29,237 bases of DNA from an uncultured Actinomycetes bacterium (lineage in GTDB: Bacteria; Actinomycetota; Acidimicrobiia; Acidimicrobiales; Microtrichaceae). Position numbers and translations under genes: made by a program. How positions within the stretch are numbered: the stretch's first letter is position 1; each line of letters opens with the position of its first letter. Below, piece by piece: positions 23,790 to 29,237 of this stretch. The notes under the pieces are model-generated. The model was not told the DNA's origin and did not search any database. It saw nothing but the letters and a program-made list of their open reading frames with translations. The stretch is taken from NCBI GenBank assembly GCA_903941145.1, contig CAJANQ010000537.1, forward strand, positions 1 to 29,237. The letters are read 5' to 3'.

Positions 23790-24073
23790 CAGCGACGACC
23801 CTTCGCCGTCTTCTCCTGCCCGGCGTGGAACTTGAACGTCCGGGTGGGGGCGAACTCGCCCAGCTTGTGGCCGACCATCGACTCGGTGACGTACACGGGC
23901 ACGTGCTTGCGCCCGTCGTGCACGGCGATGGTGTGGCCGATCATCTCGGGGATGATCGTGGAGCGGCGCGACCAGGTCTTGATCACGCTCTTCTGGCCCT
24001 GTTCGTTGAGCGCGTCCACCTTCTTGAGCAGGTGGTCGTCCACGAACGGACCCTTCTTGAGGCTGCGAGGCAT
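23789..24073 (-). CDS. rpsS: Small-subunit ribosomal protein uS19
   Basis: uS19 is in the 30S head and pairs with uS13. The 94-aa product starts MPRSLKKGPFVDDHLLKK and has IIPEMIGHTIAVHDGRKHVP and GHKLGEFAPTRTFKFH, intact family signatures. It starts 15 bp after the rplB stop. Confidence 0.98.
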   Translation of the reverse strand: MPRSLKKGPFVDDHLLKKVDALNEQGQKSVIKTWSRRSTIIPEMIGHTIAVHDGRKHVPVYVTESMVGHKLGEFAPTRTFKFHAGQEKTAKGRR

Positions 24074-24088
24074 CGGTCAGTTCCTCCG

Positions 24089-24925
24089 TTACCGCCGCGA
24101 GCCGCGGGTACGGCGGCGCCGGACGATGAGCTTCTGGGACGGCTTCTTCTTGTTGCGGGTACGGCCCTCGGGCTTGCCCCACGGCGACACGGGGTGACGA
24201 CCACCAGAGGTCTTGCCCTCGCCACCACCGTGCGGGTGGTCCACCGGGTTCATGGCCACACCACGGGTCTGCGGGCGGACGCCCTTCCAGCGGTTACGGC
24301 CGGCCTTGCCGATCTTGATGAGGTCGTGCTCGGCGTTGCCCACCTCGCCGACAGTGGCGCGGCAGTCGATCGGGACGCGGCGCATCTCGGTCGAGGGGAG
24401 GCGCAGGGTGGCGTAGTCGCCCTCCTTCGCCACGAGCTGGATGCTCGAGCCGGCGGAACGGGCCATCTTGCCGCCCGCACCTGGCTTGAACTCGACGTTG
24501 TGGACGACGGTACCGACCGGGATGTAGCGCAGCTGGAGGGCGTTGCCAGGACGGATCTCGGCGCCGTGGCCGGACTGGAGCAGGTCGCCGACCTTCACGT
24601 CCTTCGGGGCGAGGATGTAGCGCTTCTCGCCGTCGAGGTAGTGCAGGAGGGCGATGCGGCACGTGCGGTTGGGGTCGTACTCGATGGCCGCGACCTTGGC
24701 CGGCACGCCGTCCTTGGTCCGCTTGAAGTCGATGATGCGGTACTGCTGCTTGTGGCCGCCACCGCGGTGACGCGCCGTCTTGCGACCGACGTTGTTCCGG
24801 CCGCCCGTCGAGGACTTCTTCGCCAGGAGCGACTTCTCGGGACGGTCACGGGTGATGTCGGCGAAGTCGGAGACGGTCTGGAACCGACGGCCGGGGCTGG
24901 TGGGCTTGCGCTTACGAACTGCCAT
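24089..24925 (-). CDS. rplB: Large-subunit ribosomal protein uL2
   Basis: uL2 is essential for peptidyl transfer-centre assembly and subunit joining. The 278-aa product has RHRGGGHKQQYRIIDFKR in the N-domain. The C-terminal signature GVAMNPVDHPHGGGEG carries the invariant His implicated in activity. The basic end KKKPSQKLIVRRRRTRGSRR is typical. The ATG is 1 bp after the rplW stop. Confidence 0.98.
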   Translation of the reverse strand: MAVRKRKPTSPGRRFQTVSDFADITRDRPEKSLLAKKSSTGGRNNVGRKTARHRGGGHKQQYRIIDFKRTKDGVPAKVAAIEYDPNRTCRIALLHYLDGEKRYILAPKDVKVGDLLQSGHGAEIRPGNALQLRYIPVGTVVHNVEFKPGAGGKMARSAGSSIQLVAKEGDYATLRLPSTEMRRVPIDCRATVGEVGNAEHDLIKIGKAGRNRWKGVRPQTRGVAMNPVDHPHGGGEGKTSGGRHPVSPWGKPEGRTRNKKKPSQKLIVRRRRTRGSRR

Positions 24926-24926
24926 G

Positions 24927-25226
24927 TCACTTCACCTCGAACAGGTCGATCTGGTCGGCACCCTGGGACAGGGTGACGATGGCCCGCTTCTGGTCGGTGG
25001 TGGTGCCGAAGGTGTTGGAGCGGCGGTTACGACGACGCTTGCCCTTGCGGTTCAGCGTGTTGACGCTCGAGACCTTCACGCCCGGCCAGATGGCCTCGAC
25101 GGCGTCGCGGATCTCCGGCTTCGAGGCGTTCGGGGCGACCACGAACGTGAAGACGCCGGAGTCGAGCAGCCCGTAGGACTTCTCGCTCACGACCGGTCGG
25201 ATGATGACGTCGCGGGGATCCTTCAC
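24927..25226 (-). CDS. rplW: Large-subunit ribosomal protein uL23
   Basis: uL23 sits at the tunnel exit and binds trigger factor and SRP. The 99-aa product reads MKDPRDVIIRPVVSEKSYGL and contains VNTLNRKGKRRRNRRSNTFG. The start is GTG at 25226, overlapping the rplD stop by 4 nt (GTGA) and preceded by GGAGG at 6-nt spacing. The open frame runs much further upstream, but only through rplD and rplC in a non-coding frame. Confidence 0.97.
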   Translation of the reverse strand: MKDPRDVIIRPVVSEKSYGLLDSGVFTFVVAPNASKPEIRDAVEAIWPGVKVSSVNTLNRKGKRRRNRRSNTFGTTTDQKRAIVTLSQGADQIDLFEVK

Positions 25227-25873
25227 GATGCGGCCTCCACGGACTCGTTCGCGTCGCCGGCGGGCTCGGCCGTCGGCAGGGTGTTGGTGGTGAACACCAC
25301 GTAGTCGTTGACCAGCACGTCGTACGTGTTGAGCTGGCCCGCCGAGAGCACATGGGCCTCGGGCAGGTTGCGGAAGCTCTTCTGGGTCACGACGTCGTCG
25401 TGGTCCACGACCACGAGGACACGGCCGGTCACGCCGAGGGCGGTGAGTGCCGCCTTGGCGTCCTTGGTGCTCGGGGCGTCGAAGTCCCAGCCGGCCACGA
25501 CGATGACCTTGTTCTCGGCCGCACGGTCCGACAGGGCGGAGCGCAGGGCGAGACGCTTCATCTTCTTGGGCGTCCGCTGCGAGTAGTTGCGGGGCTTGGG
25601 GCCCAGGGCGACACCGCCACCGCGCCACTGCGGCGCACGGATCGAGCCCTGACGGGCACGGCCGGTGCCCTTCTGCTTGAACGGCTTGGCGCCACCGCCG
25701 GCGACCTCGGAACGGGTCTTGGTCGACTGGGTGCCAGAACGCTTCGCGGCGAGCTGGGCCGTCACGACCTGGTGCATCACCGGCACGTTGGGCTCGATGC
25801 CGAACACGGCGTCGTCGAGCTCGACGGTCCCCTGCTCGCCACCCGAGCGGGTCCGGACCTTTACGTTTGCCAT
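25223..25873 (-). CDS. rplD: Large-subunit ribosomal protein uL4
   Basis: uL4 extends a loop into the exit tunnel and in E. coli is the autogenous repressor of the S10 operon. The 216-aa product has QSTKTRSEVAGGGAKPFKQK and GRARQGSIRAPQWRGGGVAL (tunnel loop), then KPRNYSQRTPKKMKRLALRS. The ATG overlaps the rplC stop by 1 nt (TGATG). The C-terminus is mildly extended with an acidic tail. Confidence 0.98.
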   Translation of the reverse strand: MANVKVRTRSGGEQGTVELDDAVFGIEPNVPVMHQVVTAQLAAKRSGTQSTKTRSEVAGGGAKPFKQKGTGRARQGSIRAPQWRGGGVALGPKPRNYSQRTPKKMKRLALRSALSDRAAENKVIVVAGWDFDAPSTKDAKAALTALGVTGRVLVVVDHDDVVTQKSFRNLPEAHVLSAGQLNTYDVLVNDYVVFTTNTLPTAEPAGDANESVEAAS

Positions 25874-26535
25874 CAGGCCGCACCCCCGGCGACCCGCTGG
25901 CCGCCCTTGATCGCGTCACGCACGAGCACCAGCCCGCCGCGAGGGCCCGGGACGGCGCCACGGACCAGCACGACCTGCTGCTCCGCGTCCGCACGGACGA
26001 CCTCGAGGTTGAGGGTGGTGACCTGCGCGGCACCCATGCGTCCGGCCATCCGGACACCCTTGAACACGCGGGCCGGTGTGGCGCACTGGCCCACCGCGCC
26101 CGGCTTGCGGTGCACGCGGTGCGCACCGTGCGAGGCCGGCTGGCCCTTGAAGTTGTGACGCTTCATGACGCCGGCGAAGCCCTTGCCCTTGGAGACCGCG
26201 GTCACGTCGACGAGCTGGCCCGCCTCGAACACGTCGGCGGCGAGCTCCTGGCCCACCTGGAACTCAGAGACGTCCTCGAGCCGGAGCTCGACGAGGCCCA
26301 GACCAGGCTCGACGCCGGCGGCCTCGAAGTGGCCTGCCTTGGGACGGTTGAGCTTGCGGGCGTCCTTGTGACCGTACGTGACCTGGAGCGCTGCGTAGCC
26401 GTCGCGCTCGGCGGTACGGATCTGCACGACCCGGACCGGGGAGACGCGCAGCACAGTGACCGGCACGACGACGTTGTCGTCGGTCCAGATCTGGGTCATG
26501 CCCAGCTTCTCTCCTACTAGTGCCTTGTTCGCCAT
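25873..26535 (-). CDS. rplC: Large-subunit ribosomal protein uL3
   Basis: uL3 is an early-assembly 50S protein that reaches the peptidyl transferase centre. I chose the ATG at 26535 (MANKALVGEKLGMTQIWTDD, 220 aa) because it has a GAAGGA ribosome-binding site. A GTG at 26577 would add 14 residues without one. The family core GFAGVMKRHNFKGQPASHGA and the GRMGAAQVTTLNLEVV region are intact. Unusually, 274 bp separate it from rpsJ. Confidence 0.97.
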   Translation of the reverse strand: MANKALVGEKLGMTQIWTDDNVVVPVTVLRVSPVRVVQIRTAERDGYAALQVTYGHKDARKLNRPKAGHFEAAGVEPGLGLVELRLEDVSEFQVGQELAADVFEAGQLVDVTAVSKGKGFAGVMKRHNFKGQPASHGAHRVHRKPGAVGQCATPARVFKGVRMAGRMGAAQVTTLNLEVVRADAEQQVVLVRGAVPGPRGGLVLVRDAIKGGQRVAGGAA

Positions 26536-26809
26536 GTCGGCTGTTCCTTCGGTGTCGGTGGCGCTGTCGTCCGCCACTCACGCGAACGCTCCGCACGGGC
26601 GAGCCCGGCGGAGCGGCGATTCGGTTGTGCCGTGGGGTAACCGTTCTGCCAGCTGGCGGGCCGGTCGGCCACGGACGTCGGTTTTCGTGGTTCCCCCGAC
26701 CAAGCGTTGGCCGGACGGAGGGACCTGAGCCAGGAAGTACAACCTTCCTGGGCGACCGGGAGACCCTAGGGCAGGCGGTCAGGCGCCTGCAAAAGGAGTC
26801 CCGGACGTA
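26536..26809 (-). promoter_or_regulatory. 274-bp structured leader and candidate promoter between rpsJ and rplC
   Basis: No gene is seen here. A -35-like TTGCAG (26787-26792) and -10-like TAGGGT (26763-26768), 18 nt apart, start just past the rpsJ stop. Transcription from about 26756 would give a 5' leader of about 220 nt. The leader would begin with a perfect 8-bp hairpin, CCAGGAAG-N6-CTTCCTGG (26730-26751). A second hairpin, GCAGGCG-N6-CGCCTGC (26771-26790), overlaps the -35 side. Further GC-rich stems are possible at 26669-26690. An r-protein leader acting on rplC-rplD is inferred by analogy with the L4-controlled S10 leader. Confidence 0.45.
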
Positions 26810-27130
26810 CTAGGCGTTCTGGATCTTGATCTCGATGTCGACGCCGGCGGGGAGGTCCAGGCGCTGGAGCGAGTCCACCGTCTTGGGGGTCGGGTCGATG
26901 ATGTCGATGAGCCGCTTGTGGATCCGCATCTCGAAGTGCTCGCGGGAGTCCTTGTCCTTGTGGGGGGACCGGATCACGGTGAAGCGGTGCTTGCGGGTGG
27001 GGAGCGGGATCGGACCCCGGACCGACGCCTGGGTGCGGGTCACGGTCTCGACGATCTTCTTCGCGGACTGATCGATGATCTCATGGTCGTACGCCTTGAG
27101 GCGGATGCGGATCTTCTGCTCTGCGGCCAT
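26810..27130 (-). CDS. rpsJ: Small-subunit ribosomal protein uS10
   Basis: uS10 is a 30S head protein that also acts in NusB-dependent antitermination. The 106-aa product from the ATG at 27130 starts MAAEQKIRIRLKAYDHEIID. It has SVRGPIPLPTRKHRFTVIRS and ends LDLPAGVDIEIKIQ. An AGGAGG ribosome-binding site 6 nt upstream fixes the start and excludes the 10-residue longer frame. Unlike the common arrangement, it is separated from tuf by another gene and from rplC by a long leader. Confidence 0.98.
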   Translation of the reverse strand: MAAEQKIRIRLKAYDHEIIDQSAKKIVETVTRTQASVRGPIPLPTRKHRFTVIRSPHKDKDSREHFEMRIHKRLIDIIDPTPKTVDSLQRLDLPAGVDIEIKIQNA

Positions 27131-27148
27131 GCGGGCCCTCCTGTGTCC

Positions 27149-27167
27149 GGCGCAGTCCAACTGCGCC
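27149..27167 (-). other. Hairpin in the rpsJ leader
   Basis: GGCGCAGT and ACTGCGCC form a perfect 8-bp stem with a 3-nt loop, 6 nt upstream of the AGGAGG of rpsJ. It is well placed to influence ribosome binding. Confidence 0.45.
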
Positions 27168-27199
27168 GTGGTGGTTGATCATCGACTGTCAAGAAGCGT

Positions 27200-27213
27200 C
27201 GCCCCGAAGGGCG
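27200..27213 (-). other. UUCG-loop hairpin upstream of rpsJ
   Basis: CGCCC-TTCG-GGGCG on the minus strand forms a hairpin with the extra-stable UUCG tetraloop, 40-53 bp past the stop of the 570-aa gene. It could terminate that gene or form the 5' end of the rpsJ mRNA. Only CTTCTT follows, so terminator strength is uncertain. Confidence 0.4.
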
Positions 27214-27220
27214 AACGGGA

Positions 27221-27251
27221 ACGATAGACCCGGCCGACCGACGAGCGCCAA
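27221..27251 (-). promoter_or_regulatory. Weak candidate promoter for rpsJ
   Basis: TTGGCG (27246-27251) and TATCGT (27221-27226) lie 19 nt apart on the minus strand, at and just after the end of the 570-aa gene. A start near 27214 would place the two hairpins at 27200-27213 and 27149-27167 in an 84-nt rpsJ leader. Spacing is one or two nt longer than ideal. Confidence 0.3.
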
Positions 27252-27252
27252 G

Positions 27253-28965
27253 TCAGCGTCGGAACCGGGCCCGGAGCTCCCGCTTGACCACGGGGAGGGA
27301 GAGCCGACGGACGTTGCCGTCGACCAGCGTCACCCCGCCCACGGCAGAGATGGTGTGGAGGCCGTCGGGGAAGGGGCCGTCAGGGTCGGGCGAGATGACC
27401 GCCACCTCGGTCTGTGCGTACCCGTCGGGGTCGAGCCGGTCGACGCGGAAGATCCCGACCGCCGAGCCGTACCGGGGCGAGCAGCGCTGCACCGGCCGGT
27501 ACAGCACGCCCTCGTGCACGAACGGGGTGCCGGCACCCCGTGCACCGTTGACGTCGACCACGAGCGGGTCGCACGCGTGCGGGTGCCACGGCCCCTCGAA
27601 CCGTTCGGCGTACCAGGCGCGCAACGAGGTGTTGGAGCCGCGGTCACGGTCGGTGCCGAACAGCCACCACCGGCCGTCCCAGCGGACGAGGGTGGGGTCG
27701 AGCACCCCGAGGCCCGCGACCAGCACGAGCGTGTCGCCCGGCCGGTCAGGGCGTCCGAGCTGCAGGGACGTGGGGTCGAACCGGTAGGCCCGGACCTCTC
27801 CCGAGCCGGCGTTCTCGGGCAGGCACCAGAGACCGTCGGCCTCCCCCTCCCCCGCCACCTCGACGACGGCCGGGTAGGACGCGTGGTGCTCGAACCGGAC
27901 GACCTCGGTCGGGGCCGACACCGGTGCGGCGCCCGACCCCGCAGGTGCCGACCACCTGATGGCCGAGACCACGCCGTGGTTCCCGGCGTGGTCGTAGTCC
28001 TCGACCAGCATCAGCAGGTCGTCGCCGACCATGACCCCGGCGGGATCGGCGACGTACCGCTCCTTCTCTGGCAGCCGGGGCAGCCAGCGCACTGACGACA
28101 CGTCGGGGTCGTCGAGCAACGAGGCGATGGGACGGTCCAAGACGCCGACGTTCCAGCGGTCGCCGCGGAAGATCCCGTCGGCCTGGCGGCCGACGTTGGC
28201 GGCGCCCATGCGCACGAGCGCCTTGGCCAGGGCCACCCAGCCCGGCGGCCGGTAGAGCGGCGCCGTCGAGGTGCTCGGCGCGACCTCGACGACCTGTGGC
28301 CCGTCGGCCAGCACGCGACGAGCGACCTGGGCCGGGAGTCCGGCCGCACCCAGGTAGGACTGGTCTCGGTTGCGGCGGTAGCTCTGCGGGACGGTGGCGA
28401 ACGCGGCGCGGGCCAGCGGGGCGCCACCGTCGAGCCGGTCCGTGAGACGCTGCAGCAGGACGCCGCTCACGGGGTCGCCGTGGGCGAGCTCCCAGAAGCA
28501 CGGCGGTCCGCCGCGGACGACACGCTCGTCGTCGTGGTGGAAGGACCAGATGCCGAGCGGGGCGACGTCGAGCACCGCGCCGCGGACCATGCCGAACCCG
28601 AGACGCAGCAGCATGTCGGGCCGCTGCGCCGCGACGTCGCCGAGGGCGTCGTCGGGGAACTCCTGCCAGTGGCCCTCGGCGCGGACGACGACGTCCACCT
28701 GGGGCACGCCGGCGAACCGGTCGGAGCAGTCGACGGTGCGCAGGGCGACCGAACGGCGGGCGGCAGCACGGTTGAAGAGCGTCCAGGCCAGCCGGCCCTG
28801 GGACCAGAGCTCGCCGGCCGACGGGCGGGGCGCGGCCGGGGCGGCGTCACGGACCACCACGACGAGCCGGGCACCCTCGACGGCGAGGAGCGCGTCGACG
28901 ACCTCGGCCTGCCACCGGGGCAGCGAGGTCCCGGACACCATGACGCCCCAACGCAGTTCGTCCAC
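27253..28965 (-). CDS. Formyltransferase-like domain fused to a GH43-like beta-propeller domain (function unknown)
   Basis: The 570-aa product has no recognisable signal peptide. Residues about 1-225 resemble the formyl transferase N-terminal fold: LLRLGFGMVRGAVLDVAPLG leads to IWSFHHDDERVVRGGPP, which matches the N-x-H...LPxxRG-x-x-P region of that family with Asn replaced by Ser and a His kept. It continues GDPVSGVLLQRLTDRLDGG, like the family's GVT...DxGLDTGD segment. Residues about 265-570 have repeated propeller-type blades: YVADPAGVMVGDDLLMLVED, SYPAVVEV, LDPTLVRWDGRWWLFGT and GAGTPFVHEGVLYRPVQ. These resemble GH43-like five-bladed propellers and the N-terminal domain of GINT1-type sugar transferases. 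A role in modifying an amino sugar of a surface glycan is inference only. It starts with GTG at 28965, probably leaderless, and sits between tuf and rpsJ. Confidence 0.75.
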   Translation of the reverse strand: MDELRWGVMVSGTSLPRWQAEVVDALLAVEGARLVVVVRDAAPAAPRPSAGELWSQGRLAWTLFNRAAARRSVALRTVDCSDRFAGVPQVDVVVRAEGHWQEFPDDALGDVAAQRPDMLLRLGFGMVRGAVLDVAPLGIWSFHHDDERVVRGGPPCFWELAHGDPVSGVLLQRLTDRLDGGAPLARAAFATVPQSYRRNRDQSYLGAAGLPAQVARRVLADGPQVVEVAPSTSTAPLYRPPGWVALAKALVRMGAANVGRQADGIFRGDRWNVGVLDRPIASLLDDPDVSSVRWLPRLPEKERYVADPAGVMVGDDLLMLVEDYDHAGNHGVVSAIRWSAPAGSGAAPVSAPTEVVRFEHHASYPAVVEVAGEGEADGLWCLPENAGSGEVRAYRFDPTSLQLGRPDRPGDTLVLVAGLGVLDPTLVRWDGRWWLFGTDRDRGSNTSLRAWYAERFEGPWHPHACDPLVVDVNGARGAGTPFVHEGVLYRPVQRCSPRYGSAVGIFRVDRLDPDGYAQTEVAVISPDPDGPFPDGLHTISAVGGVTLVDGNVRRLSLPVVKRELRARFRR

Positions 28966-28971
28966 CGCAAC

Positions 28972-28977
28972 AACCTA
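28972..28977 (-). promoter_or_regulatory. Candidate -10 element for a leaderless transcript of the 570-aa gene
   Basis: TAGGTT (TANNNT type) ends exactly 6 nt before the GTG start codon, and no Shine-Dalgarno sequence is present. This is the geometry of actinobacterial leaderless promoters, in which transcription starts at the start codon. No good -35 is visible. Confidence 0.45.
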
Positions 28978-29034
28978 CGGGCGGCGGTGCGGGTTGCCAC
29001 GCGGCGGGGCACAAGTCCCCATGAGCCGAACTGT

Positions 29035-29047
29035 GGGGCGGCGCCCC
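29035..29047 (-). other. Short GC hairpin beside the tuf terminator
   Basis: GGGGC and GCCCC pair around a 3-nt loop, 8 bp beyond the large tuf hairpin in the direction of transcription. It may be a back-up stem or chance in GC-rich DNA. Confidence 0.25.
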
Positions 29048-29054
29048 GGACGCG

Positions 29055-29086
29055 GACGGGCCCGCCTGTTGCCAGGCGGGCCCGTC
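29055..29086 (-). terminator. Strong hairpin terminator after tuf
   Basis: A perfect 14-bp inverted repeat (29055-29068 with 29073-29086) and a 4-nt loop begin 20 bp past the tuf stop. The arms are almost entirely G/C. No T-run follows, as in many actinobacterial I-shaped terminators. It should end str-operon transcription and isolate the 570-aa gene and rpsJ. Confidence 0.75.
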
Positions 29087-29105
29087 ACGCAGTTCCGGAA
29101 GATCG

Positions 29106-29237
29106 TTACTTGATGATCTTGGTAACTCGACCAGCACCCACGGTACGACCACCCTCACGGATGGCGAACCGCAGACCCTCGTCCATGGCGATCGGAGCGA
29201 TCAGCTCCACCGACATCTCAGTGTTGTCGCCCGGCAG
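29106..29237 (-). CDS. tuf: Elongation factor Tu, C-terminal end (runs off the right edge)
   Basis: EF-Tu delivers aminoacyl-tRNA to the ribosome. The last 43 codons are present. They read LPGDNTEMSVELIAPIAMDE and then GLRFAIREGGRTVGAGRVTK followed by IIK and TAA, the invariant C-terminal beta-barrel (domain 3) of EF-Tu. The GTPase domain is outside the window. The strong terminator that follows suggests tuf is the last gene of its transcript. Confidence 0.97.
   Translation of the reverse strand: MPGDNTEMSVELIAPIAMDEGLRFAIREGGRTVGAGRVTKIIK

Noticed and set aside
24927..26126. A 399-codon minus-strand open frame ending at the rplW stop
   Set aside because: Only the last 99 codons are uL23. 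The rest overlaps rplD and rplC in a wrong frame, and the GTG with GGAGG at 25226 is the real start.
26536..26577. A 14-residue N-terminal extension of uL3 from the GTG at 26577
   Set aside because: No ribosome-binding site, and the extension is not part of the uL3 family; the ATG at 26535 has a good one.
27187..27192. A perfect -35-like TTGACA before rpsJ
   Set aside because: No TANNNT hexamer at 16-19 nt downstream; the position falls within the presumed leader.
1..29237. CRISPR arrays, tRNA/rRNA genes, insertion sequences or phage genes
   Set aside because: No regularly spaced repeats, cloverleaf or rRNA signatures, transposase motifs or terminal inverted repeats were seen.

Overview
The window is high-GC DNA from what looks like an actinobacterium. 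Almost every gene lies on the minus strand. It carries the late str locus and the S10, spc and alpha ribosomal-protein clusters in canonical order, followed by truA, rplM-rpsI and a cell-envelope/cofactor block (glmM, glmS, acpS, nnr, alr). I infer the class Acidimicrobiia. The reasons are the very long GlmS, the absence of map between adk and infA, the glmM-glmS-acpS-nnr-alr synteny and the GC-rich codon use. That placement is family-level inference, not a database result.

Layout in transcription order, from high to low coordinates on the minus strand. (1) The 3' end of tuf and a very stable terminator hairpin (29055-29086). (2) An unusual 570-aa gene (27253-28965) joining a formyltransferase-like domain to a GH43-like beta-propeller domain, placed between tuf and rpsJ. 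(3) rpsJ, then a 274-bp structured intergenic region, then rplC-D-W-B-rpsS-rplV-rpsC-rplP-rpmC-rpsQ. (4) The spc genes rplN-X-E-rpsN-rpsH-rplF-R-rpsE-rpmD-rplO-secY-adk. (5) The alpha genes infA-rpmJ-rpsM-K-D-rpoA-rplQ-truA. infA appears to start with CTG and to have its own promoter. (6) rplM-rpsI-glmM-glmS-acpS. (7) A single plus-strand gene (1813-4476), convergent with acpS and divergent from nnr. It encodes a CPA2-type cation/proton antiporter fused to a GlnD-like regulatory tail with two ACT domains. (8) nnr and the 5' part of alr run off the left edge.

Functionally the window is translation (ribosome, RNA polymerase alpha, SecY, IF-1, EF-Tu) followed by peptidoglycan precursor supply: GlmS and GlmM towards UDP-GlcNAc, and Alr for D-alanine. 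Acyl-carrier-protein activation (AcpS) and NAD(P)H repair (Nnr) are in the same block. Translational coupling is pervasive: at least twelve stop/start junctions overlap by 1 or 4 nt.

The least ordinary items are the antiporter-GlnD fusion, the 1150-residue GlmS with three extra segments, the formyltransferase/propeller gene inside the ribosomal locus, the CTG-initiated infA, and a candidate promoter plus structured leader that splits rpsJ from rplC. No tRNA, rRNA, CRISPR array, insertion sequence or phage gene was seen.
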